Below, in pieces: positions 40,535 through 52,073 of a stretch of DNA of 64,000 nt. How positions within the stretch are numbered: position 1 is the first letter of the stretch; the number at the start of each line of letters is the position of its first letter. The notes below the pieces were generated by a model that saw only the letters and a list, made by a program, of their open reading frames with translations, was not told where the DNA came from and did not search any database. Source of the DNA: Erythrobacter tepidarius (GTDB lineage: Bacteria > Pseudomonadota > Alphaproteobacteria > Sphingomonadales > Sphingomonadaceae); NCBI RefSeq assembly GCF_002155695.1, contig NZ_MUYJ01000010.1:1-64000 (forward strand). The letters are read 5' to 3'. Both the position numbers and the translations under genes were made by a program.

Positions 40535-41697
40535 CCCGCCGCCCCGATCAATTCCCGCCCGATCAGCATCCGGCGGATCTCGTTCGTCCCTGCGCCGATA
40601 TCCAGCAGCTTCGCGTCGCGCATGTAGCGCTCCACCGGCCAGTCGGTGGTATAGCCTGCGCCGCCCAGCGCCTGCACGCTCTCGGCGGCGACGCGGAAGG
40701 CGTTCTCGCTCGCCAACAAGATCACGCCCGCCGCATCGAAGCGGGTCGTCTGTCCCGCGTCGCAGGCCTTGGCCACCGCATAGGCGTAGGCGCGGGCCGA
40801 TTGCAGCGCGACATACATGTCGGCGACCTTGGCCTGCATCAGCTGGAAGCTGCCAATCGGCTTTCCGAACTGCTTGCGCTCACGCAGGTAGGGGATCACC
40901 GTGTCGAGGCACGCCTGCATGATGCCCAGCTGCAATCCGGCGAGCACCACGCGCTCGTAATCCAGCCCGCTCATCAGCACGCCGACCCCGCCATTGACCG
41001 GCCCCATCACCCGGTCTTCGGGAACGAAGCAATCGGTGAACACCAGCTCTGCCGTGGGGGAGCCTTTCATCCCGACCTTGGAAATCTTCTGGCCGATGGC
41101 AAAGCCCTCGTCGCCCTTTTCGATCAGGAAGGCGGTGATGCCGCGCGATCCGGCGTGGCCATCGGTCTTGGCATAGACCACCAGCGTATCGGCCTCGGGC
41201 GCGTTGGTGATCCAGAACTTGGTGCCGTTCAGCACATAGCCACCCTGGACTGCGTCGGCTTTCAGTTTCATCGAAACCACGTCCGAGCCGGCCCCGGCCT
41301 CTGACATCGCCAGCGAGCCGACATGCTCGCCGCTGATCAGCTTGGGGAGATATTTCGCCTTCTGCTCGTCATTCCCCCAGCGGCGGATCTGGTTGAGGCA
41401 CAAGTTGGAATGCGCGCCATAGCTGAGGCCGACGCTGGCGCTGGCGCGGCTCACCTCCTCGATCGCGATCACGTGCTCGAGATAGCCAAGCCCCAGTCCG
41501 CCCCATTCCTCTTCGACCGTGATGCCGTGCAGCCCCAGCGCGCCCATCGGCTTCCACAATTCGCGCGGAAAGCGGTCTTCGCGGTCGGTGCGCTCGGCGA
41601 GCGGCGCGATCTGCTCGTCGGCGAAGCGCGCGGCGCTTTCGCGGATCATGATGGCCGCTTCGCCAAGCTGGAAGTCGAAATCGGGGGTGGCGCGCAT
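40531..41697 (-). CDS. Isovaleryl-CoA dehydrogenase
   Basis: A 388-residue acyl-CoA dehydrogenase of the FAD family, beginning with an all-helical N-domain ([17 protein letters not shown]), a middle beta-domain with [18 protein letters not shown], and a C-terminal domain ending [27 protein letters not shown] and [31 protein letters not shown] carry the catalytic Glu region; the branched-chain substrate isovaleryl-CoA is inferred from operon position with mccB, and from the [13 protein letters not shown] stretch before the usual catalytic base. It converts isovaleryl-CoA to 3-methylcrotonyl-CoA. ATG 41697 with AGGA upstream fits the family N-terminus. Confidence 0.9.
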   Translation of the reverse strand: MRATPDFDFQLGEAAIMIRESAARFADEQIAPLAERTDREDRFPRELWKPMGALGLHGITVEEEWGGLGLGYLEHVIAIEEVSRASASVGLSYGAHSNLCLNQIRRWGNDEQKAKYLPKLISGEHVGSLAMSEAGAGSDVVSMKLKADAVQGGYVLNGTKFWITNAPEADTLVVYAKTDGHAGSRGITAFLIEKGDEGFAIGQKISKVGMKGSPTAELVFTDCFVPEDRVMGPVNGGVGVLMSGLDYERVVLAGLQLGIMQACLDTVIPYLRERKQFGKPIGSFQLMQAKVADMYVALQSARAYAYAVAKACDAGQTTRFDAAGVILLASENAFRVAAESVQALGGAGYTTDWPVERYMRDAKLLDIGAGTNEIRRMLIGRELIGAAG

Positions 41698-41810
41698 TAT
41701 GTGTCCTGCGATTGTAATGATTTTTCTGATCGGTCGCATAGCAAGGCCTCGGGCAAAGGCCAATCGCCCGCACTGGCCCCGCGCGGATTTGAGGGTTAGG
41801 GATTGCGGCA

Positions 41811-42581
41811 ATGACCAACCCCCAACCCTTGCTCGTGTTCGAGCGCGCGGCGCGAGCCTATGGCGCGAGTGTGGCGGTGGCGGGCGTGGACTGCGCGATT
41901 GCGGCGGGCAGCTTCGTCGCGCTGGTGGGGGCCTCCGGCTCGGGCAAGTCGACGCTGCTCAAGATGGTCAATGCGCTCGTCGAACCGACCGGCGGGCGGG
42001 TGCTGTTTTCGGGCGAGGATGTGACCCGCCTCGCGCCAGCACGCCTGCGCCGCCGCGTGGGTTACGTGTTTCAGGGAATCGGGCTTTTCCCGCACATGAA
42101 TGTCGCGCAAAACATCGCCATCGGCCCGCGCTTGACGGGCGAGAAAACCACCCCTGAACGCATCGCCGACTTGCTGCGGCTGGTCGAACTTGAACCGGGG
42201 CTTGCCAGCCGGATGCCGGACGAACTCTCGGGCGGGCAACGCCAGCGGGTCGGCGTGGCGCGGGCGCTGGCCAGCGCGCCGGAACTGTTGCTGATGGACG
42301 AGCCCTTCGGCGCGCTCGATCCCGTCACCCGCGATGCGCTGGGCCGCAAGGTGCGCGAGCTGCATGAACGCCTCGGTCTGACCACGGTGATGGTCACCCA
42401 CGACATGGCCGAAGCACTGCTGCTTGCCGATCGCGTGCTGGTGATGGACCAGGGCAAACTGGTTGCCGATACGACTCCGCGCGCGCTGCTGGCGGGCGAA
42501 GGCGGGCCGGTCGCCCAGCGACTCGTCGCGGTCCCGCGTGGGCAGGCCGAGCGCCTTGCCGCGATGGAAAGGTCGGCCTGA
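41811..42581 (+). CDS. Osmoprotectant-type ABC importer, ATP-binding subunit
   Basis: A 256-residue ATPase with Walker [11 protein letters not shown]-loop [12 protein letters not shown], signature [15 protein letters not shown], Walker [14 protein letters not shown] and H-loop VTHDMAEAL. The sequence belongs to the OpuBA/OpuCA/ProV group that imports glycine betaine, choline or related compounds. It does not carry the C-terminal CBS domains that regulate OpuCA, so it is short. The ATG is followed after one codon by [11 protein letters not shown]. Its stop overlaps the permease start (TGATG), forming a two-gene operon, divergent from the leucine-catabolism operon. Confidence 0.93.
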   Translation: MTNPQPLLVFERAARAYGASVAVAGVDCAIAAGSFVALVGASGSGKSTLLKMVNALVEPTGGRVLFSGEDVTRLAPARLRRRVGYVFQGIGLFPHMNVAQNIAIGPRLTGEKTTPERIADLLRLVELEPGLASRMPDELSGGQRQRVGVARALASAPELLLMDEPFGALDPVTRDALGRKVRELHERLGLTTVMVTHDMAEALLLADRVLVMDQGKLVADTTPRALLAGEGGPVAQRLVAVPRGQAERLAAMERSA

Positions 42582-44125
42582 TGGCGCCAGTCTGGGACAT
42601 CCTGCCCGGCCTTGGCGACAAGCTGGCGGCGCATGTGGTGCTTTCAGCCAGCGCGATCGGGCTGGCGATGCTGATCGCGCTGCCGCTGGCGGTGTGGGCG
42701 AGCCGATCGCAGGCGGTCGCGCGCCTGTCGCTCAGTCTTGCCAGCCTCGTCCAGACCATCCCTGCCCTCGCGCTGCTGGCGCTGTTCTTCCCGCTGCTGC
42801 TGAGCTTGAGGGCGGTGTTCGGCGAAGACCTGCCGACGCTTGGATTTCTCCCCGCGCTGATGGCGTTGACGCTCTATGCGCTGCTGCCGATCCTGCGCAA
42901 CACGGTAACGGCGCAGGCCAATCTCGATCCCGGCGTGCTCGAAGCCGCCGACGGGGTGGGCATGACCAAGTGGCAGAAGCTCACTCTGGTCGAGGCCCCG
43001 CTCTCGGCCCCCTTCATCATGGCGGGCATCCGCACCGCGAGCGTGTGGACCATCGGCGCGGCGACGCTGGCCACCACCATCGGCCAGCCGAGCCTCGGCG
43101 ATCCGATCTTCGCCGGGCTGCAAACGCAGAACTGGGCGCTGGTGGTTGCCGGCTGTCTGGCCAGCGCAGGCCTCGCGCTGGTGGCGGACTGGCTGTTGTG
43201 GTGGGTCGAGCGCGGTATCCGCCAACGCCGGCGCTGGCAATGGGCGGGTGCCCTGCTGGCGGTGGTGGCGGGCGTGAGCGCGGCGCTCTGGGCGCAGACC
43301 GACAGCGCCGAAGGACGCCGCATCGTCATCGCCGCCAAGCAGTTCTCCGAGCAATACATCCTCGCCCGGCTGATCGGTTCGCGGCTGGAGGCGGCCGGAT
43401 ACAAGGTCGAATATCGCGACGGGCTGGGCAGTGCGGTGGTGCATGGTGCGGTCGCCGCGTCGAGCATCGACATCTCGGTCGATTACACCGGCACGATCTG
43501 GACCAACTATCTCGGGCGCAAGGACAATCCGGGGCGTGAGGCGATGTACGAGACGATCCGCGAATGGGAATGGCGCGAAAACGGCGTCAGGGTGCTCGGG
43601 CGGCTGGGGTTCGAGAACGCCTATGCCTTCGCCATGCGCGAAGACCGGGCGCGCGAACTGGGGGTCAGCTCGCTGATCGATCTCGCCGCGGTCGCCCCGA
43701 GCCTGACGGTGGGCGGCGATCCCGAATTCTTCGAACGCCCCGAATGGATCGCGGTGCGCGATGCCTACGGGCTGAACTTTGCCAAGAGACGCAATTTCGC
43801 GCCGACCTTCATGTACAACGCGCTGGCCTCGGGCGAGGCCGACGTGATCAGCGCCTATACGTCCGACGGGCGGATCGCGGCGGACCGGCTCGTGGTGCTC
43901 GAAGACCCGGAGGGCGCGCTGCCGAGCTATGACGCGATGATCATGCTCTCGCCCCGCATCGCCGGGGATGAAGGCGTGGTCGCCGCGCTCACGCCCCTGC
44001 TTGGTGCGATCGGTGTCGAGGCGATGCGCGCAGCGAACCTCGCGGTCGACCGCGAGGATGCGCATAAGTTGACGCCCGAGCAGGCGGCCGCGTGGTTGGC
44101 GAGGCAGGCGGGTCTGGCGAAGTAG
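42581..44125 (+). CDS. Fused ABC permease and substrate-binding protein (OpuC/EgtU type)
   Basis: A 514-residue fusion. Residues 1-240 are a membrane permease with five or six helices and the EAA-type motif EAADGVGMTKWQKLTLVEAPLS; the C-terminal part from about residue 245 is a glycine-betaine/osmoprotectant binding protein (VIAAKQFSEQYILARLIGSRL at the start, VDYTGTIWTNYL ligand loop, LDEDVAALTP end). Such fusions are known for osmoprotectant and ergothioneine importers, where the binding domain faces the periplasm and may also serve as a scavenging module. Aromatic cage residues would need a structure model to confirm the substrate. Confidence 0.93.
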   Translation: MAPVWDILPGLGDKLAAHVVLSASAIGLAMLIALPLAVWASRSQAVARLSLSLASLVQTIPALALLALFFPLLLSLRAVFGEDLPTLGFLPALMALTLYALLPILRNTVTAQANLDPGVLEAADGVGMTKWQKLTLVEAPLSAPFIMAGIRTASVWTIGAATLATTIGQPSLGDPIFAGLQTQNWALVVAGCLASAGLALVADWLLWWVERGIRQRRRWQWAGALLAVVAGVSAALWAQTDSAEGRRIVIAAKQFSEQYILARLIGSRLEAAGYKVEYRDGLGSAVVHGAVAASSIDISVDYTGTIWTNYLGRKDNPGREAMYETIREWEWRENGVRVLGRLGFENAYAFAMREDRARELGVSSLIDLAAVAPSLTVGGDPEFFERPEWIAVRDAYGLNFAKRRNFAPTFMYNALASGEADVISAYTSDGRIAADRLVVLEDPEGALPSYDAMIMLSPRIAGDEGVVAALTPLLGAIGVEAMRAANLAVDREDAHKLTPEQAAAWLARQAGLAK

Positions 44126-44127
44126 GC

Positions 44128-44553
44128 CTACCCCGCTTTCTTCCACACCTGCGTCTGGCACAGCAGGCCGAAACAGCCCTTCACTTCCAGCGTGCCCGAA
44201 TCGTTGCGGCGCACTTCGGAGGCGTAGGTGCGGCCGGACTTGGGATCGTAGACCTGCCCGCGCCACACGCCCTCGTCCGCGGTCAGGCCGGAGAGGATTG
44301 CCGTGCCGATCAGCTTGCGGTTGCGCTTGGCCGGATCGGCGTTGTTGACATCGCGCTGGTCGTTGCCGTCCGGCGGCGGGATGAGGAACTGCGCGATCCG
44401 GCCACACAGCACCTTGCCGCACTTGGCGATCACCACCACCGCATCCTTTTCCGCCGTCACCCAGCGCCCGGTGATCGGGTCGGCCGCCATTGCCGGAGCC
44501 GCACCGGCCAGCGTGAGGGCAAGCGCGATTGCCGCCTTTTGCATTCTCGTCAT
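44128..44553 (-). CDS. DUF2147 exported protein
   Basis: A 141-residue exported protein of the DUF2147 family. Signal peptide: AAIALALTLAGAAPAMAA, cleavage near residue 21 from ATG 44553. The mature domain contains DPITGRWVTAEKDAVVVIAK and CGKVLCGRI with paired Cys, then KLIGTAILSGLTADEGVWRGQVYDPKSGRTYASEV and a final LEVKGCFGLLCQTQVW, four cysteines in all. The fold is a small lipocalin-like beta barrel; the function is unknown. Two further in-frame starts lie upstream (44562 and GTG 44568). Confidence 0.88.
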   Translation of the reverse strand: MTRMQKAAIALALTLAGAAPAMAADPITGRWVTAEKDAVVVIAKCGKVLCGRIAQFLIPPPDGNDQRDVNNADPAKRNRKLIGTAILSGLTADEGVWRGQVYDPKSGRTYASEVRRNDSGTLEVKGCFGLLCQTQVWKKAG

Positions 44554-44564
44554 GCCTGCCATCC

Positions 44565-46496
44565 TCACTGGAATCCTGCCCCGAACGGCCAGCGCCGCCC
44601 GCAGATCCCGAGCACCTTGAACAGCGTGCCCATCTGATTGTCCTCGACCAGCCGGTCACGCTGGCGCTGGACCTTGTCCTTTTCGCCCGGGTTGCGCCGC
44701 TGGAGCGCCTCAGTGCGCACGTCGATGCCCATCTGGCGCAGCCATTCGCCCTGATATTGCAAGCCCATCACGTCGGCGCCCTGCTCCTGCGCGACATGGG
44801 CGAGCAGCTCGAAATCGACATGGGCGGTGATGTCGGCCTCCCCCGGGTGATCGAAGATGTCGACCTTCCTGTGCGCCTTGAGGGCTTGCAAGGTGGTGCC
44901 CGAGGCCAGCTCCTTGTGGCCGTAATCGATGATCAGCGCTGCGCCGCCCTGTTCCTTGAGGCGCCGGGCGATCTCGGTCATCACCGCCACCGCCGCAGGG
45001 CTGGTCTCGATCGTCGCGCCCTGCGGGCCGGTGCGCCAGCTGGGCGGAACGATATGGTCCATCCGCTCCTTGCCCGGCTTCAAGACAAACCTGTCGCCCT
45101 CCAGCCCGACCATCCGTTCAAACCAGCCATCGGCCGAGCGCACCAGGTGATGGATCGGCAAGGCATCGAAGAACTCGTTGGCAACGATCAGCAGCGGGGC
45201 ATCGTCGGGCAGGGTCGAAAGATCGTGGTGGTGGTGGCAATCGGGAAAGGCTTCGCGCTGGATCGCCCGCAATGTCGGCGAGGTCTCGACGAAATGCACC
45301 TGCGGTGCGAAATCGTAACGGCCGGCAGCGCCCAGGGCATCCTTCGCGAGCGTCCCGCGACCGGGGCCGAGTTCGACATAGTGGATGCGCTTGCGACTGC
45401 CCATGCGCACCCACAGATCGGCAAACCACAGGCCGATCAGCTCGCCGAACATCTGGCTGATTTCCGGAGCGGTGATGAAGTCGCCCTGATCGCCCAGCGG
45501 ATCGCGGCTGGCATAGTAGCGCGCATTGCTTTCGGCCATGTAATGGGCAAGGCTGATCGGGCCGGTCTGTCTGATCAGGCGGCGCAAGCTCTTGCCAAGA
45601 TCGATCTTCGCGCGCGCGGCGGCTTCGGCCTTGGCCTTCCTTTCCGCTTCGGCCTTGGCCTTCCTTTCCGCTTCGGCCTTGGCCTCGGCCTCGGCGGCGA
45701 GACGCGCCTTCTCCTCGGCTTCGGCCTTCTTGCGGGCTTCGGCCTCGGCCTTGGCGCGGGCCTTGGCTTCGGCTTCGGCGCGGGCCTTCTCCTCGGCCGC
45801 ACGGCGCGCGGCTTCTTCGGCCGCGGCCTTGGCGGCGGCTTCGGCTCTGGCCTTGGCTTCGGCGGCCAGACGCGCCTTCTCTTCGGCCTTGGCGCGGGCT
45901 TCGGCCTCGCGCCGGGCCTTTGCCTCGGCGAGCGCCCTTTCCTTGGCCTCCTTGCGCGCCTTTGCCTCGGCTTCGGCCTTGGCCTTGGCCTCAGCGGCGA
46001 GACGCGCGCGTTCGGCGGCTTCGACCTCGCGGCGGGCGCGGGCTTCGGCAGCGGCTTTCGCGCGCGCTTCGCGCTCGGCCCTGGCACGGGCTTCGGCTTC
46101 GGCCTTGGCGCGTTCGCGCTCTTCGCGGATCAGCCGCGCGCGCTCTTCGGCTTCCGCCTTGGCTTTGGCGAGGGCTTCGGCCTTGGCGGCTGCCGCGGCT
46201 TCGGCGCGGGCTTGCTCGCGGGCTTGGGCTTCGGCGCGCGCCTGCGCTTCGGCGACGGCCCGTTCGCGCGCGGCAGCGGCCTGGGCTTGCGCGGCCATCT
46301 TCGTTGCGGCGTCAGACGCGGCTTTGCGGCGCGCCTGATCTTCCTCATCCTGCGTGGGATCGATCAGCCGCAAGGCCGGGCGCCAGACGGCTGCGCCGGT
46401 CAGGCCGGATGCCTTGTCCCCGCCGCCAGCGGCTTCTGGCGCAAGGCGTAGAGCACGACAATCAATCCAGTCAGGATAAGCGGTATGGTCAGCCAT
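44565..46496 (-). CDS. MidA-type SAM-dependent methyltransferase with long Ala/Glu/Lys/Arg helix
   Basis: The C-terminal 346 residues (from KSLRRLIRQTGPISLAHYM) are a complete MidA/NDUFAF7 methyltransferase: ESNARYYASRDPLG, YVELGPGRGTLA (SAM site), IVANEFFDALPIH and DIFDHPGEADITAHVDF are family hallmarks. NDUFAF7 methylates an Arg of the complex I 49-kDa subunit; the bacterial role is assumed similar. Before it lie about 250 residues (nt about 45605-46346) composed almost only of Ala, Glu, Lys and Arg with occasional Asp and Leu, a probable single alpha-helix of the TolA type. ATG 46496 overlaps lgt by 97 bases; ATG 46298 is an alternative. Whether the extension is translated fused is unproven. 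Confidence 0.8.
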   Translation of the reverse strand: MADHTAYPDWIDCRALRLAPEAAGGGDKASGLTGAAVWRPALRLIDPTQDEEDQARRKAASDAATKMAAQAQAAAARERAVAEAQARAEAQAREQARAEAAAAAKAEALAKAKAEAEERARLIREERERAKAEAEARARAEREARAKAAAEARARREVEAAERARLAAEAKAKAEAEAKARKEAKERALAEAKARREAEARAKAEEKARLAAEAKARAEAAAKAAAEEAARRAAEEKARAEAEAKARAKAEAEARKKAEAEEKARLAAEAEAKAEAERKAKAEAERKAKAEAAARAKIDLGKSLRRLIRQTGPISLAHYMAESNARYYASRDPLGDQGDFITAPEISQMFGELIGLWFADLWVRMGSRKRIHYVELGPGRGTLAKDALGAAGRYDFAPQVHFVETSPTLRAIQREAFPDCHHHHDLSTLPDDAPLLIVANEFFDALPIHHLVRSADGWFERMVGLEGDRFVLKPGKERMDHIVPPSWRTGPQGATIETSPAAVAVMTEIARRLKEQGGAALIIDYGHKELASGTTLQALKAHRKVDIFDHPGEADITAHVDFELLAHVAQEQGADVMGLQYQGEWLRQMGIDVRTEALQRRNPGEKDKVQRQRDRLVEDNQMGTLFKVLGICGRRWPFGAGFQ

Positions 46497-47296
46497 TGCC
46501 CCATCGATAGCCCGGTCCGGGCCGCAAAGTCAGCCAGTTGTGCATCGGGCTGACGGAAAAATTCGTTGACGAAGCGTGAAATCCCGATGCCGAGTGTGAA
46601 TATGCCCGCGAGCAGTCCGGGCCGATAGCGCGCGCGGGTTTTCCAGAACAGCAGCATCATCACGATCAGCAGCGCCAGCCCTTCGAGCCCGGCCTGATAG
46701 AGCTGGCTCGGGTGACGCGGTTGATCGTCAGCACCGGGGAACACCATTGCCCACGGCACATCGCTCACCCGCCCCCACAGCTCGCCGTTGACGAAATTGG
46801 CCAGCCGCCCGAGCAGCATCCCCATCGGCACGCTGACGCTGACATAGTCGGCCACACGGATGAATCTGAGCTTGTCGCGCCAGGCCACGTAAGCCATTGC
46901 CACAATCACCCCGATCAGCCCGCCGTGGAACGCCATCCCGCCGTCCCACAGCCGCAGCAGCTTCCACGAAACGAAGCCATCGCCCGAGAAATCGGTGAAG
47001 GCTGAAGGTATGCCGGTCTCGCCCCCGGTGTAGAAGGCGGCATAGCCCAGCCGCCCGCCGACGATCACGCCCAGCGTGCAGTAGAAGAACAGATCGTCGG
47101 CATGGCGCTGCGCCATCGGCGCGCCGGGCTGCTTGAGCATCTTCGAGGTGTGCCAATAGGCGAAGATCACCCCGATGAGATAGGCGAGCGAATAGAACCG
47201 CAGCGTGAAAAAGCCGAGATCGATGCCCGGGCGCAGGCCGAGATCGGTCCAGTGGATCGGATCGGCGGCGCCGCTTGCGGCAAGTAGTGACAGCAC
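46400..47296 (-). CDS. lgt: Prolipoprotein diacylglyceryl transferase
   Basis: Lgt transfers diacylglycerol from phosphatidylglycerol to the lipobox Cys of prolipoproteins at the inner membrane. The 298-residue product has seven hydrophobic segments, the GMAFHGGLIGVI motif (catalytic His), the conserved GRLANFVNGELWGR, and the FRQPDAQLADFAARTG end. The GTG start at 47296 has AGAGG eight bases upstream. Its 3' end overlaps the methyltransferase frame by 97 bases; the same neighbourhood (lgt then MidA) recurs in alphaproteobacteria. Confidence 0.95.
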   Translation of the reverse strand: MLSLLAASGAADPIHWTDLGLRPGIDLGFFTLRFYSLAYLIGVIFAYWHTSKMLKQPGAPMAQRHADDLFFYCTLGVIVGGRLGYAAFYTGGETGIPSAFTDFSGDGFVSWKLLRLWDGGMAFHGGLIGVIVAMAYVAWRDKLRFIRVADYVSVSVPMGMLLGRLANFVNGELWGRVSDVPWAMVFPGADDQPRHPSQLYQAGLEGLALLIVMMLLFWKTRARYRPGLLAGIFTLGIGISRFVNEFFRQPDAQLADFAARTGLSMGQWLTIPLILTGLIVVLYALRQKPLAAGTRHPA

Positions 47297-47487
47297 AGGG
47301 CGAACCTCTTATTGACAATGAGATGCCGTATCGGCGGGCCGGATCCGGCCGTGTCGCGTGGGTGCTTCTGGCACAGCGCGCCGGACAGGGGAAGGGGCGC
47401 GGAACTGCCGAGGCGGCTTGGGATCGGATGACGGGCAGGGCGAAACGCGCGCCGGTCTTCCAGCAATGAGAGAGGAAAGGATACCGC

Positions 47488-49199
<1,712 letters not shown>

Positions 49200-49203
<4 letters not shown>

Positions 49204-51959
49204 GCCTCCGGCGCATCCCCGGACAGCGCGCGATCATCAACCGGCGCGCGCTGGTCGAGGAGATCGCCGAGCTGCACGCGGCGCACGGGTCCGCTGCGCG
49301 CGCCACGATCGTCAAGGCGCTGCGCGGCGCGATGAATGCCGGCCGGGCCGAACTGGTGCGGCGACTGGCCGATGCGCCCTCGGCCGGTCACGATGTGACG
49401 GGGGGCTATTCCTTCCTCACCGACCAGCTGCTGCGGGTGATTCACGATCATGTGACCACCCACATCTATCCGGTGCCCAATCGGACTCAGGCCGAGCGGC
49501 TCGCGATCCTTGCGGTCGGCGGTTACGGGCGGGCCGAGATGGCGCCGCATTCGGATGTCGACATCGCCTTCATCACCCCGATGCGGCGCTCGCCGTGGTG
49601 CGAGCAGGTGATCGAGGCGATGCTCTACATCCTATGGGACCTCGGCCTCAAGGTCGGCCATTCGAGCCGCACCGTTTCCGACGCCATGCGCATGGCCAAG
49701 GAGGATCTTACGATCCGCACCGCGCTGCTCGAAAGCCGGCTGGTTTGGGGCGACCAGCAGCTCTACGAAGAGCTGCGCCAGCGCTTCTGGAGCGAAGTCG
49801 CCAAGGGCTCGGAACGTCAGTTCCTGACCCAGAAGCTCGCCGAGCGCGATGCCCGGCACAAGCGCATGGGCGACAGCCGCTACGTGGTCGAACCCAATAT
49901 CAAGGACGGCAAGGGGGGATTGCGCGACCTGCAGACGCTGTACTGGATCGGCAAATATGTGCACCGTGTCCAGAACGCCGCCGAGCTGGTTGATGTCGGA
50001 CTGCTCACTGCCGGTGAATACCGCAGCTTTCGCCGTGCCGAGGGTTTTCTGCTGGCGGTGCGCTGCCACATGCACAACATCACCGACCGCGCCGAGGACC
50101 GGCTCACCTTCGATCTCCAGCGGCAGGTGGCCGAGCGAATGCATTTCGCCGATCGCCCAGGCAAGAGCGCGGTCGAGCGGTTCATGCAGTATTACTTTCT
50201 GCAGGCCAAGCGCGTCGGCAGTCTGACCGGCGTCTTCCTCGCTCACCTCGACGAGGAATTCGCGAAGAAGCGCACCCGCAGCGGGTTCTTTGCCGGCTGG
50301 ACCCAACGCCCGCGGGCGTTCAAGGGCTACATGGTCGATGGCGGCCGCATGCGGGCACCGGGCGATGACTGGTTCCGGGCCGATCCGGTGCGGCTGATCG
50401 AGGTGTTCCGGCTGGCCGAGTCCGAAGGGCTGGAGGTGCACCCTGAAACCATGCGCCAGGTCGGCCGCGATGCGAAGCTGATCGATGCGGGCGTGCGCCG
50501 CGACAAGCGCGCCAATGCGCTGTTCCTCGAACTGCTTACCGGCCGCAAGGATCCGGAAACGGCGCTGCGCTGGATGAACGAGGCGGGCGTGTTCGGCCGC
50601 TTCGTGCCGGACTTCGGCCGGGTCAACGCGCAGATGCAGTTCGACATGTATCACCACTACACGGTCGACGAGCACACCATCCGCGCGATCGGCCTGCTCA
50701 GCCAGATCGAGCGTGGACTGCTTGCCGCCGATCACCCGCGCGCCACCCGCGAGATCGGGCGGGTCGCCTCGCGCCGCGCGCTCTATGTCGCGGTGCTGCT
50801 GCATGATATCGCCAAGGGACGCGGGGGCGACCATTCGGTGCTGGGCGCGGAGGTGGCACACCGCCTGTGCCCGCGCTTCGGGCTTGACGAGAAGGAGACC
50901 GATCTGGTCGCCTGGCTGGTGCTGCATCACCTGCTGATGAGCCGCACCGCCCAAAAGCGCGATCTCACCGATCCCAAGACGATCGAGGATTTCGTCGCCG
51001 AGGTGCAGAGCCTCGAACGCCTGCGCAATCTCGCGATCCTGACCGCCGTCGATATCCGCGCGGTCGGGCCGGGCACATGGAACAGCTGGAAGGGCCAGCT
51101 GCTGGGCGAACTTTACGACGCCGCGCAGGAGCGCCTGCGGCTCGGCCACAAGGGGACGGGCCGCAAGCAGCGCGTGGCAGCCAAGAAGGACGTGGTGGCG
51201 CGGCTCTTGGGCGAACGCGCGGCTCTGGTCGATACGGCCGGGGCGCTCCTGGGCGATGCCTACTGGATCGCCGAGCCGGAAGACATCATCGCCAGCAACC
51301 TGCTGCAATATGACGCGGCGCTGGCGGCGGGCGAGCCGCTCTCGATCCAGTGTGAGCCCGACAAGGTGCGCGGTGCGACCCGCGTCAGTGTCATTGCGGT
51401 CGATCATCCCGGGCTGTTCTACCGCATGGCCGGCGGGATCCACCTCGCCGGCGGCAACATCATCGACGCGCGCATCCACACCGCCAAATCGGGCTATGCC
51501 TTCGACAATTTCCTGGTGCAGGACCAGCACGGTCAGCCGATGGGCGAGGAGGCGCAGATCGCCCGCATCCACAGGGGCATCCGCGATGCCTTGTTGGCCA
51601 AGGTCGAACTCGTGCCCAAGCTTGCCGCGCGCCCGCTCGCCCATTCGCGTGCCAAGGCTTTCGATGTCGCCCCGCGCGTCGGGTTCGACAATGATGCGTC
51701 AAACCACTTCACCGTGATCGAGGTCACCGCACGCGATCGTCCGGCGCTGCTTAACCGGCTGGCGCACGCGCTCTACAAGGCCAACCTGATCGTCCATTCG
51801 GCCCACATCACCGCCTATGGTGAGGCGGCGGCGGACACGTTCTACGTCACCGATCTTACCGGGGCGAAGGTCAAGGCACCCGAACGGCTCGCGGAGATCG
51901 AGGCTGCGCTGCTCGCGGCGGCGAGCGATCACCGGCAGCAACAGCTCGAAAAGGCATGA
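49200..51959 (+). CDS. glnD: [Protein-PII] uridylyltransferase / uridylyl-removing enzyme
   Basis: GlnD senses glutamine and (de)uridylylates PII, the master nitrogen regulator. The 919-residue product has the N-terminal nucleotidyltransferase with GGYGRAEMAPHSDVDIAFI (catalytic Asp pair), a helical linker, an HD hydrolase domain (VAVLLHDIAKGRGGDHSVLG), and two ACT domains (VSVIAVDHPGLFYRMAGGIH and VIEVTARDRPALLNRLAHALY) for glutamine binding. The GTG at 49200 overlaps the acyl-CoA ligase stop; earlier in-frame codons lie inside that gene. Length and order are standard. Confidence 0.96.
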
Positions 51960-52073
51960 TTACAACGTTTTGAATCCAAGAACCTTTGCATGCTCGACTT
52001 ACCCCGGTCGGCAGGTTGCAATTGCGTGACGTCTTGCTATTGCGGCCGCCCTCAACTCAGGGAGAGCCATAAG

